From Nymphaea colorata (lineage: Eukaryota > Streptophyta > Magnoliopsida > Nymphaeales > Nymphaeaceae), in NCBI RefSeq assembly GCF_008831285.2, contig NC_045140.1, forward strand, positions 23,516,131 to 23,580,130: a stretch of DNA of 64,000 nt, written 5' to 3'. The translations under genes were made by a program, and so were the position numbers. This document shows, one piece after another, positions 39,201-49,527 of the stretch. Positions within the stretch are counted from its first letter, which is position 1, and each line of letters opens with the position of its first letter. The notes below the pieces were generated by a model, which was not told the origin of the DNA, ran no database searches, and saw nothing but the letters and a program-made list of their open reading frames with translations.

Positions 39201-39408
39201 TAGCTCTGGTTTCCTCGGGCGTCAGGTTCAGAGTCGGGGCTTCGCGAGAGGAGGAAGGACCGCTGGGTGGCTCGGACTGGGAGGGTTTCTGGGCAAGTGA
39301 AGGGTCGACGCGGAGGGACGCAATGGAATTAGCAACGGCGAAGACGGATTCCGGCGAGAGAACGGAGCCCTTGCCACCAACGTTGACGGCGCTCCGTCTT
39401 CGCTCCAT
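30056..39408 (-). CDS. Histidyl-tRNA synthetase, cytosolic type
   Basis: Seven exons in transcript order: 39408-38014, 36522-36343, 34916-34659, 34497-34363, 32296-32021, 30870-30733 and 30400-30056, giving 908 residues. The class II core carries motif 1 ([13 protein letters not shown], near 495), motif 2 ([14 protein letters not shown], near 561), the histidine-binding signature ([14 protein letters not shown], near 727) and motif 3 ([11 protein letters not shown], then GVSLGIER). The C-terminal anticodon-binding domain follows ([16 protein letters not shown]). It charges tRNA-His with histidine. The first 465 residues are a plant-specific N-terminal region; Arabidopsis cytosolic HisRS has a similarly long one. 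The start [15 protein letters not shown] was chosen because it aligns with that protein. The frame stays open 61 codons further upstream. A separate organellar HisRS is expected elsewhere in the genome. Confidence 0.94.
30690..30730. repeat. (AT)n and (GTAT)n microsatellite
   Basis: AT repeats pass into GTAT repeats immediately next to the donor of HisRS exon 6 (exon ends 30733). The donor reads AAG/GTATAC and runs straight into the repeat. Confidence 0.9.
31355..31569. mobile_element. MITE-like element with 15-bp inverted ends
   Basis: The left end ATTTGGATGACACCC and right end GGGTGTCATCAAAAT are inverted repeats with one mismatch, 215 bp apart, in HisRS intron 5. Related words (GGTGACATCCAAAA) recur inside. 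It has no coding capacity. The target-site duplication is unclear, so the superfamily is not assigned. Confidence 0.5.
32297..34362 (-). other. HisRS intron 4 with (GT)n and a G-rich block
   Basis: An intron of about 2.1 kb. It holds a (GT)n run at about 33171-33203 and, on the + strand, a dense series of G-runs at 33033-33110. The rest is A+T-rich without recognisable features. Confidence 0.7.
35978..36055. repeat. (TG)n-rich and (GA)n compound repeat
   Basis: An irregular TGTG-rich stretch followed by a pure GA run in HisRS intron 2. Confidence 0.85.
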
Positions 39409-40612
39409 TGCGACGATGGCGGCGGATGCGGCTGACGAGGGAAGAGGACCTCGGGGTTTTTCTTCTCGATAACAGGGTTCAAGAGGTGAGAACGTTATGC
39501 GACGTTGGTGCGTGCCCACGACGGCCCAGAAGTCCGGGTTCGTGGAAATAAAACGCACTATTAAAAACATCTTGCTAGGTAACCCCTGCATTATGCACTT
39601 TATTCAAAAAAAGTCCTCTTTCTTGTGGTTTTGCAAAATTATGTTTCCCTTCCCCGTGCTCAAGGACATGTTGGATTACTTTAATTTCTTTTCTAAAAGG
39701 CCTTGAAAATATAAAAAAATGTCGGACTACGTAAGGTCCCATTTAAAATTCAAAAGAATGTAAAGTTTATGGTTTAATCTTTGAAAGCATGCTCGAAATT
39801 ATGTTTGAGTGGGCATTACACGGTTGGATAGTTTGTTATCTTGATTAATTTACTTGTGCAATTTGATGATGAAAGTAAACCGTAGGATCTCATGGGAAGG
39901 CTACTTTTATACTTCTCCATAACATGGTCCCTCTTTTTCGACAAACCCTAGTTTTAGGTTTGTCTGAATAACATACATAGTCCCCCTCTTTAGACAAACC
40001 AACCCTAGTTTTAGGTTTGTCTCGATAACATAGAGAATGAGTTTCTCAAATTTAAAAGATTTGTTCTTAACGAAGAGCCCTAAAAAACCTGCCTCTTTTT
40101 CGTTATAAAAAACGAGTTCATGACATACCACACAATACAATGTCACAAGCACCAAAACAAGTTATTAGAAAGTTGGAAACCACTTAAAAAAATTAATGTA
40201 TTCCAAAACATGGTTTCACGAGGGAGAGTTAAGGGGGGCCAGGGCCCCCTCAAATTGAAAAAAGAGAAAATTATATGTAAATTTAAAAAGTTTTCATTTA
40301 GCTTACATAAAAAACCTTTCAAAATTATATCTAAATTCGAAACTATAATTTCATTAAGTTGTTAATTTTACGCCTGAACAAACCACGTTTCTAAAAGGTG
40401 TGTTCCAAGCGTCACCAAAATAGGTTTTCCTGGTAAAAGTTGCGTTGTATCGTAACGGGAAATTAAATGTCGATATAAATATCGCAGATATTTACCCTCC
40501 CACAAGGCGTTCTAGGCGTGCGCGGCAATAGGTAGAGAGAATTTTCGCGCTCATTTGCGCGCCTAGGTTGCATCCCTCTCTCTTGCAGCAGCAGAACCCT
40601 TAGGTCTCGAGA
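39409..40612. promoter_or_regulatory. Divergent promoter region between HisRS and FPG
   Basis: About 1.2 kb separates the HisRS start (minus) from the FPG start (plus), so the two housekeeping genes share an upstream region. The middle holds a duplicated hairpin motif at 39941-40022 that also carries two AAACCCTAG/AACCCTAG words. A T-run and A-rich sequence follow. No other gene is seen. Confidence 0.6.
39941..40022. repeat. Two copies of a short hairpin, ACAAACC...GGTTTGT
   Basis: Copy 1 (39941-39963) pairs ACAAACC with GGTTTGT around CTAGTTTTA. Copy 2 (39992-40022) pairs AGACAAACC with GGTTTGTCT. The shared core CCCTAGTTTTAGGTTTGTCT and nearby AATAACATA words show a tandem duplication. Confidence 0.75.
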
Positions 40613-43600
40613 ATGCCGGAGTTGCCGGAGGTGGAAGCGGCGAGGAGGGCGGTCCAAGACCTCTGCTGTGGTAAGAGGATCGTCCGCGCCGTCGTCGCCG
40701 ACGACTCCAAGGTCGTCGATGGCGTCTCTCCCGCCGAATTCGAGAAATCGCTCGTTGGAAGGACGATAATCGCTGCGCACCGCAAGGGCAAGAACATGTG
40801 GCTCGAACTCGATTCCCCGCCTTTTCCTTCCTTCCAGTTCGGTATACTAAATAAATCCCGCCTTGCCGCTTTCATATCCGTTTTTAGTCATGGATGTGGG
40901 AAGTTACCAGATTCGGCTGCACATATTTCATCTCTACATGCAAATGCATGCTATTTGCTTTCGATTTTCTTGCACAGACGTGATAAACGTTGCAGTTTCT
41001 CTCAGGATGAGGGGTTTATGTGGGATTGGTTACTTCTGTAGAATCTACTCTGCGTTTGTTTCTGCGTCAGTGGATGAAAGGGCATTGAATCAGAACTATA
41101 GGATCGATTCCACCAGTAGTATCCGAAGATTATATGTCTCGTTCCCTATTTGGGAGTCGAATGATCAATTTTGAGTATGCTTTTCATTTGGATCGCAATG
41201 TTATATGATTAGAAATACGAATTGAACTAGTCGGTGAAAGAGCTCGAATCACTTTGGTATCCGATTTGCTGTGCTTTTCAAGCATACTCTTCCAAGTTTT
41301 GCCAAAATCCCAGCACAGAGTGCTATCTCGAGTAATTCTGGCACTGGCTAAAACTGATGGACGACAGACATACGAGTTCATGCTTAGCCCCGATTGATCG
41401 TTAAAACCGGATTTCGTTGATTAGTTTTGCTTTATTGACAAAGAAAAGCCATACAATGTTGTCATTTGGAGGAAGCACAAGGCGAGAATATCATAGAAAG
41501 GAGAAGCTCAAAGTAAAAAATGGACAAAAGGAATATGGAAAGAACATATATTGTGAAGGTAAATGACGGTCTGAAACAGAAACTGTTGAGGTAGTAAAAG
41601 GCTCAAACGGTGGTAGGAGGTTAAATATCTGAACTAAAGTTGCATCATACCGTTAGTTATCGATAACTCAGGTGCTAAGCTAAAAGATGATGCAGCTGGC
41701 TGTGGCTGGATCTTCAGTCATGCAGCGTGGTTTGTTATTAAAATTTATATTTGGAAATGGTCATAAGTAATTTGTATAAATTATAAACTAATCAGCCACG
41801 AGAAGATGACCATCATCCAACCAATAATCATTTGAAAACCGAGATAAATCCTGATCAACCGAGTAGTTTCCGACAGCAGTTTTGACTTTACAGGTTTATG
41901 TTTTTTTCTCCTTGTTTATTACACGAGGAAACCACGAGACTTTATTGTTCACTTGGTGGGTTAAAGCCCTGAGGCTAGCACCCCTTCCCAGGGCAGCTTC
42001 GTGGTTAACTAGGTTAGTCTTTGCTATTCCCAAAACACCACCAAGAATGTCTGCCATATAATGACAAAATCATATAAACGTTTTGGTGGAAGTTCAGCAA
42101 GACAAACAGCATGGTCACCAATATCTTTCTCAGGTATTTACAGACAAAATTTTGTTTTTCATGGGAACTCAGAGTTACAAAAAATCAAAGCATATAAAAT
42201 AGTAAAAACTATGATTATGAGCTTTGTTACGATAATAGATGGTGACCCTTGAAACTTGAAAGTAAAAATATCATGATCATTAGCTAAAAGGACAATGTTG
42301 GCATGCACATAGCTAAAGGGAAAACCCAGAGGACAGTGATACTTTTTCTCTCATTAACATGACATTGCTTTATCAGTAAATGCAGTAATGCACAAAATAA
42401 GGCGAGAATGCTTTATGGCAATATTGTATGTAACATGGTGCATCATATGATATTACACAAATATGTATAAAAATGACACTATGCATCCTTGAAATTAGTT
42501 TTCGGAGTGTAAGTGCAACTGTTATAGCTCATTATTGTGTGTGTATGGCATGATATGGGGTGTAACTTTCATTTTGAACTTAAAGTCATGTACACATCTT
42601 AAGGCTGACTATTCAATTTGTCATGCAAGGCATTTTTATGCAGTAAAGTAAAAAGTTAAATTTTAGGCCTGATTTCATGCCAAAAAGTTGGATTGGTCAT
42701 GATTTTCATATAAGAACCTATGTTTGTTGTCTAAAAGAAGTTTAAGTTTTATGACCATTACCTTGTTTTAACTTTGAAGGCTCCAACTGTTACTTTGTGG
42801 TCATACTCTACAAAAGGTTATTAATTTGATACATATTTAAGTATTGAGAGTCTCTAAAAGTGGTCAATTTTAACTGTTTCTGAGAAAAGCAATTGTGTCG
42901 TAGGTAGGATACACTTGTTACTACTGTTAGTATTATTTTTAATATTTATGAAATTCATGTTTTTTCGTGCTTGTGCTATTATTTTTCCTGTTACATATTT
43001 TTATGATGTTTTTATTTTTGTGATTTTTAATACTAAAAAGCTTGAACTTGCTTTTTTTTATGCTACTTTATGTATTTAACCTTGGACTTGGTGACATTGC
43101 CTTAGACAATGAACAGGAAATTTTGCAAGTCTTGCTTGAAAAATTGCAATTCATAGTGACTTATATCTAAATTTTCAAATAGATGTATAAGTAACGATTA
43201 GAAGTGTTGTTAGAATCTAAAATTTTAGCTGCTGTTAAACACGAAACGCCTTATCTCAACGATAGTGCTATGAAAATGTGATAACAACTGCAGGTTTTTA
43301 TTAATTTATTATGTAATAAAATTTGACCGAACCTCTTGGCCTACTGCTGTTGCTTAGGTATGAACTATGAACATGGCAGCAACAAATATTTCAGAATGTA
43401 CAAGTGTTTCTTTTTTGTTGTTTTTCTTTGAACTATATTCAAATTGAAAGCTTATACAAGAGTGTATTTTCGGCGTGGACCCTTGAAAATCTATGTTCAG
43501 ATTGCGTGTTTTGGGCTTAAATTCTGTCTCCAATGTGAAATCCTACAGGCCTCACCCAGAATCTGAAGGCTCCACTAGGAAGTGCAGAAAGTGTTGCATA

Positions 43601-46600
43601 AATTACATTTTCTTACCGGCTTTAGCCTTGTATACCTTCATTTGTTTGTCATTGTTGATTATTTTCAGTCATAACCATAAGTTCTTTATAGTGATGGAAG
43701 GTTCTGTTCTTTGGTTTCTGGAACACTATAGGCATGTCGGGTGCTATCTATATTAAGGGGGTTCCCGTGACAAAATATAAAAGGTATATGTTCACATTTC
43801 ATTTTTCTTATTTCCATTTTTCCATGTGTTTTTGTTGGTTATTTTTCGAACTAAACAAGTCTTGCTTGTATCAGTTTGAGTGTGGTCAATGGTCATCCTC
43901 CATTTGTTCATTTTAGGGCCCTTAAAAACGTAGGTGTCTAAGACTCTAAATACATAATGCATCTTGAATCTAGACATATCGGTGCCTAAGTGGAGACAAT
44001 GCATTTTCATATGCTTCAGTCCCAAGGTGTTGCTTGTGACTGCACTGTATGAATACCCTTTTGATGCAATGATTTTTGTATGCTAGTCAATTTGCAGGCA
44101 CGTGTGAGATTAGGCCTGCATTTGAAGTTTGAACTCATTTGTAGGTTACTCAAGCCTGGCAGTGCTTGCACAAATTAGATATCAACAATTTTTTTTTTCA
44201 GAAGAGTCAGGAATTGGATAGATGAGATTTGACCTTCCATTCCTGGGAAGGACAAACGCAAACCATTCAGAGATATTTTCTTTGTGATTCACATAGCATG
44301 TAAAAAGAAAAAAAAAAGAGACCTACACATATATATGTTTATAGTTTATACTCATGCAAAGGCACACATATGGACTTACACGTGGGCTTCACTTGTTTTT
44401 GCAAAGGAGACCAAGTAGAAATTTATATTTACATGGGTGTGGGCATGGTGCGGAGTAATTTTCAAAAACTTGGGTATGGGGACACGGCCATTCATATATA
44501 TTTATATGGGGACACGGCCATACATATATATTTATATGGGGACACGGCCATACATATATATTTATATGTATACTTATATGTATAACAATAACATTTAAGC
44601 TAAATAAACACATAAATTCATTTCTTATATTAAAAAAAATACATTATTGAGCAAAAATACTAAAATATTTGCTAAAGATAGAAATACTAAAATATACCCA
44701 AAAAAGTAAGTGGCCTTTTCAGATGCACGGTGCACCCATGTTTCATTGTTTTTATGGTGGGGGGATCAAGTGAAAATGTTATCCTGTTGTTTGGCCCATA
44801 TGGTTAGTATATATTTGATGATTTGACACTTATTAGTGTTACAGATCTGCAGTGAATGATGCTGATGAGTGGCCATCCAAATACTCAAAACTATTTATAG
44901 AAGTAAGTTTGGTGTTTCTATCCTTCTAGTGTGTATACTTCCTAATATCTCCAGGTAATGGCATAGCCAATCTTACCTGGATCATATGTCCACTTTTTTT
45001 ATGCTGTTGTTGCATTATTTGTCACTGATTGACTTAGATGGCAGCTTAAAATGCAAGTCTTATTGTTTGTCATTGAAATTTAGAACCATGTTTACGTATT
45101 CGTATTTACAAAAGGACAAGCTAAGGTATGCAACCGACAGACAATGCAAATTTTATTAAAGTAATTGTTGGGCATCTAATAGAAAATTTAGATTGCTTCA
45201 TTCCTTTACTTCCTTTTTTGCTATTTTTGCTTTCCATGTAACCTTCTTATTTTGTTTGATGCAGTTGGATGATGGTTTAGAGTTTTCATTCACAGATAAG
45301 AGGCGCTTTGCCAAAGTTAGATTGCTGCAGGATGTATTGGCTCTTCTCCACATTTTGCTGCGGGCTTGTTATTCAGTCTTCTGTGTTCAAGTGCAAGTAA
45401 TAAGTTTGTCATTGTCCTTATAGTTGATACTTAATGATTTCTGATTGTGCAGCCAGCGTCGGTTCCTCCTATTTCTGAGCTAGGTCCTGATGCTTTGTTG
45501 GAGCCCATGTCAGCAGACGAATTTGCAGACTCCTTGAGCAAGAAAAAAATTGCTATTAAAGCTCTACTATTAGATCAGGTTGTCAATTGCAGTGCATTTG
45601 CTGAACATGTTTTAAGACATTTTTTGAACTTATTTGCTTGTTCAAGGGTGAAAGTAATTCCATATGCTTTTAAAATAAGTCCATTGGTTATGTAATCTTC
45701 AGGGAGACCACTCAGATGTTAGCTCTTGACACACCATGAATTTGCAAGGGAAGCATGCTTTACAAGAAATAATTGCCTTCAAATTTATAGCATATTTGAA
45801 CCGATTGTTGGCAAGATTTGTTGATGAAATGCTCTCAAGAGGAACCTGGGGTTCTTTAAATATGCTATTGTTTGATGAAGCATTTTGATGATAAATGGAA
45901 TTGGCTTAGCCCCTAAAGATGGATACGACTGAACAATGTTGTTCTGCAGTTTCTGCTTACTCATAATATGTTGCTTAGCATGCTTATCTGTTTGGTTGCA
46001 AGGATAGAATAACCAGATCTATGTCAAGGTAGATGAGTATGAAAAATTTAGACCTTTATTTCCTAATTTAGCCCAAGTCTTGCATTTTCCATTTTGCAGG
46101 CATATATTGCAGGTATTGGCAATTGGGTAGCTGATGAAGTGCTTTACCAGGTCACCATGCTTGCTTACTATTTTATGTTATTGTCGTCTGCATCATCAGC
46201 TTTTGACAGGACCTTCTTTCTGGTTTTCTTGCTTGACACCCTAAAGCAGCTCCTTTTCCTTTTTTCCTTTCTTCATGTATTAGTTCATAATTCTGTAATG
46301 GTCTGAACAATTTTGGATGGAAAAAGTGGTCACATGATCTTAAAGCAAAAATTAAGTACTGAGAGGACTTAAATGAACATGGCTTTCTTGATCTTTTGGC
46401 TAAAATCAAGTGTGTGTGGAGGACTTAATGAACCTTTGGTTCCACGTTCATATTATTATAAAATATAAACTACAATGCTCATATATAATACTAAAAAAGT
46501 TTGTTCTGCACAAATAGGCTACTACTGAACAGCTGCCACCTGCATGTTGTTGTCAGTTTCTGTGTTCATACTTATGTTGAGAAGGGAACCTTCTGCGCTT

Positions 46601-47919
46601 TGCATGCTAGGGCCTCTCTGTCTGTTCTGTGGAAACCGTCATGCCTCTGTTACCTTTTGGGAGTGTTACCTTTTGGGAGGCCTATGCCCCATAGAAACTG
46701 TCTGCCTGAGATTGTCCCTTGGCCCACATAGGTCCTGGATGTATTATCTCATTTGGATGCTATAGGTTCAACATGTTTAATTTGAGTCACTAATCAATTA
46801 TTTTAATGGTTTATAGTCATGCATAGGCCTGTGATATAAGACATGCATTTTGTTGTGACCAGGCAAGGATTCATCCACTGCGAACTGCTTCAAGCTTGTC
46901 CAGACAGGATTGTGAGCAATTGCATAACAGCATTAAAGAGGTAGAAAGAATAACCTATCAAAATAAATTACCTTTTAGTGCATGAAACTTCTTGCTTGAC
47001 ACAAGTACCTGACATATGAAGATAGAGAACACCAAAAATGCTCTTGTAGGTAATACAGTTTGCAGTTCAGGTCAATGCTGATTGCAGTCATTTTCCAACC
47101 AAATGGATATTCCAGTTTCGATGGGGAAAGAAGACTGGAAATATCAACGGTGAGATAGTTGAGAATCTCACAATGTTATTGATTGATTTCACAGGTGATT
47201 GAAAAAGCATTGGCTGTTGGAGCCGATAGTAATCAGTTTCCTAGTAATTGGATCTTCCACTTCCGGGAAAAGAAGCCTGGCAAGGCTTATGTCGATGGTT
47301 GGCCCCTTTACTTTCTGGAGAACTACTCCAAAATTACTAACCCCAAAAAATTTGTGGAAAAGTTTGATTTGGAAAAAATTTACTTATTTTGGTGTTAATT
47401 TTTTACTTTCGTAGTACTCATGCATATTCAGTTATTTTAAAGTCATACTCCAACATGCCTTCTGTGAACCGTGATCACTGGAGTCTTCACATGGTGCAGG
47501 AAAAAGAATTGAGTTCATCACTGTTGGGGGCAGGGTATGTTTCATTTTAAGCTAGGTTGCTTAACGAGTAGGCTCCTATTGATTTGGTTACCATCTTCCA
47601 GACTACAGCATTTGTGCCTGAACTTCAGAAGCTGACAGGGGCATCGTCTGAAACTGTAAAAGGTAGAAGCAGAAGGGAGGCCAAGTCCAGCAGCGAAGAG
47701 AACGTAAAGCGCAGTAATAAAACAGAAAGGCAGGCCGAAAATGAGGAAGCTTCAGGCTCTCTCGCTAAAAGAAAGAAGAGGACGAGTGCTGCTGATGATA
47801 AGGAAGGCCAGCAAAAGAAGGGCGCTCAAACTGGAAAAGGAAAACAAGTCGTCTCAAAAAAGGCAGCAAAGGTTGTGAAGACCAGAAAGAAGGTGCAGAA
47901 GAAGTCGAAAAAGAAATAG
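40613..47919 (+). CDS. FPG: Formamidopyrimidine-DNA glycosylase (MutM/FPG type)
   Basis: Ten exons: 40613-40841, 43732-43783, 44845-44902, 45265-45333, 45453-45578, 46100-46150, 46863-46940, 47195-47297, 47500-47534 and 47602-47919, giving 372 residues. The N-terminus MPELPEVEAARR holds the catalytic Pro2 and Glu3 of the family. The helix-two-turn-helix reads AYIAGIGNWVADEVLYQ (about 179-195). The C-terminal finger region (FITVGGRTTAFVPELQKL) lacks the four cysteines of bacterial MutM, as in plant 'zincless' FPG. The last 85 or so residues are Lys/Arg-rich, probably for nuclear targeting and DNA contact. It removes oxidised purines such as formamidopyrimidines and opens the strand by beta,delta-elimination. 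It matches Arabidopsis FPG1 (AtMMH), whose transcripts are alternatively spliced near the 3' exons. Confidence 0.95.
40842..43731 (+). other. FPG intron 1
   Basis: A 2.9-kb intron between QFG and MSGAIYIKG. The sequence is A+T-rich and I see no coding segment, clear repeat or inserted element in it. Confidence 0.75.
44478..44567. repeat. 30-bp minisatellite, three copies
   Basis: The unit begins GGGGACACGGCCATACATAT and repeats at 44478, 44508 and 44538 with one base difference in the first copy. It lies in FPG intron 2. Confidence 0.9.
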
Positions 47920-49162
47920 ATGCGATTGTCCGTGCAAATCCTTTTTGGCTAATTTGGAAAGTGGGGGTGCTCCATTTTGTGAGGCTTTCACAGGTGGCGA
48001 TTGTATCAAATCGCGACACGCTAAATGATGTAAATATTGTCTGTCTTTGAATTGAAAGCCTTGATGCGACGCCATCTATAAAATGCACCCAACCATAGAC
48101 GGAGCCGGATGAAAGACGCCGAGATATTATGGTTTAATGGGTTCTGCTGTCGAGAAGATCGCTAAACCTCGACAGACCCTAGAAATTTGTTGATATACTA
48201 ATAGACTTGTTTCAGTAACAAGCTTCATGCAACGTCTTCCACCCCCCGGAGGGAAGATACCTGTTCATTGAGGCAATGGCATCATTAAGGATTGGCATAT
48301 CAATGACGAAGAGAAAAATACAGCACGTAAGAGATGGTTTCGGCTTCTTGTTCTATGAAGACTGGCAACCATGTTTTGTGCAATTCCGGGGATTAATTAG
48401 GAAAACAATTAAGACAAGAACATTCGGATGCCAACAATGATCGAGCGTCTCCATAGAGCTTTCAAATACTAAAAGCCCCTGCCGATGTTAGAAAACAAGC
48501 AGCAAATGAAACCGAATCAGACGCAACCGTGAGCAACCATGCAAAGCTGGTCGCATGGCGCCAAGCCCACAACAGTCGATGGCCACCAATTGAAGAGCCA
48601 GAATGCCACCATTTTAACGGACTATTACGGGAAGAGTTGATAAAAAACATTAAACAATAAAATGGTACCCCTTATTTAAAGCCACAGAATCTTTGGAACG
48701 TTTTAAACGCTGTAACTAGCGTCGACATAATACTCCATAACGCAACAACATAACTTCAAAACCACCGAGAGAGTTCCCAACTTCACACACCTATAGTTCC
48801 TAACACATCACCAAGTTCACATTTGCAGCTGAAGCCAACAGAAATCCAGCAGGACCACCATTCTGCATCCACCTCCACTGTTGTATCAGGTGTCAAATCG
48901 GCTTCCCATAGAACCCTTAGCTGCTGCAACTGCCGAAGACCCCTAAACCGCTTTCAGCACAATCCAGGTCTAGTTAATTCCCAGAACCCTAAAGCCCAAC
49001 CCTTTTGTTTAGTTCACCTTCACGATTCATATTACTCGTGATTGTTCAACGCGCCAACCACCTGTTAGGTATACTACCAGGTCTTCTGTTACGTTCAAGA
49101 TCTCGTTCAGCTCCCAAGTTTGCTCAGCTTTTCCCAACTTCAACCAGTGACGCGGCCACATC
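47920..49162. other. Convergent 3' region of FPG and SMG7
   Basis: The 3' UTRs of FPG (+) and SMG7 (-) face each other here. No conserved coding sequence is seen. A frame at 48823-49041 (+) is antisense to the presumed SMG7 3' UTR and is not supported. Confidence 0.6.
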
Positions 49163-49247
49163 CTGACCAAGGGGGGGAAAACAAGGAAGCGTCAGACCTA
49201 ATATAAAAAAGAACATTTTTGCAGGTCTTATAAGGGTCACACCTTAC
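49163..49247 (-). other. SMG7: SMG7 3'-UTR intron 2
   Basis: An 85-nt intron with donor AAG/GTAAGG at 49247 and acceptor TTGGTCAG ending at 49163. A long pyrimidine tract (TTCCTTGTTTTCCCCCCC) precedes the acceptor. Its junction would sit about 208 nt after the stop in spliced mRNA, beyond the roughly 50-55 nt limit for NMD triggering by a downstream junction. Confidence 0.65.
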
Positions 49248-49424
49248 CTTTCAAAGGCAAGCGCACATAGTTCTCTTGCAAGACCAACAGTGCTCCATTA
49301 GAAGAGTATAAAACATTGACAATGGCCACAAAACACTGGAGGTCAGCTTCGGAAACACTAGGCTGCATGCCAACCTCCACGACAGAGAATCTTCTAGCAA
49401 GAGAGTTGGAATAGATTTGGAGAC

Positions 49425-49496
49425 CTGGTTGGTCAAGCAAATGATTAGTCATCCCAACAAAATCGGCAGAGCAAAGATAAAACAGCAAAGACATAC
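49425..49496 (-). other. SMG7: SMG7 3'-UTR intron 1
   Basis: A 72-nt intron starting 31 nt after the stop codon. The donor is GCG/GTATGT at 49496 and the acceptor GACCAACCAG/GTC ends at 49425. A branch-like TGACTAAT lies about 20 nt before the acceptor. It lies wholly downstream of the coding region. Confidence 0.65.
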
Positions 49497-49527
49497 CGCA
49501 TAAACCTCAATTATTTGTGAATAAATT

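Noticed and set aside
38891-39472. 193-codon Ala/Thr-rich frame on the + strand
   Set aside because: Antisense shadow of HisRS exon 1, with no known domain.
48823-49041. Small + strand frame between FPG and SMG7
   Set aside because: Lies antisense to the presumed SMG7 3' UTR and has no recognisable domain.
49237-49494. 85-codon minus-strand frame just after the SMG7 stop
   Set aside because: It spans the first 3'-UTR intron and the exon after it. It is explained as UTR, and the intron signals inside it argue against coding.
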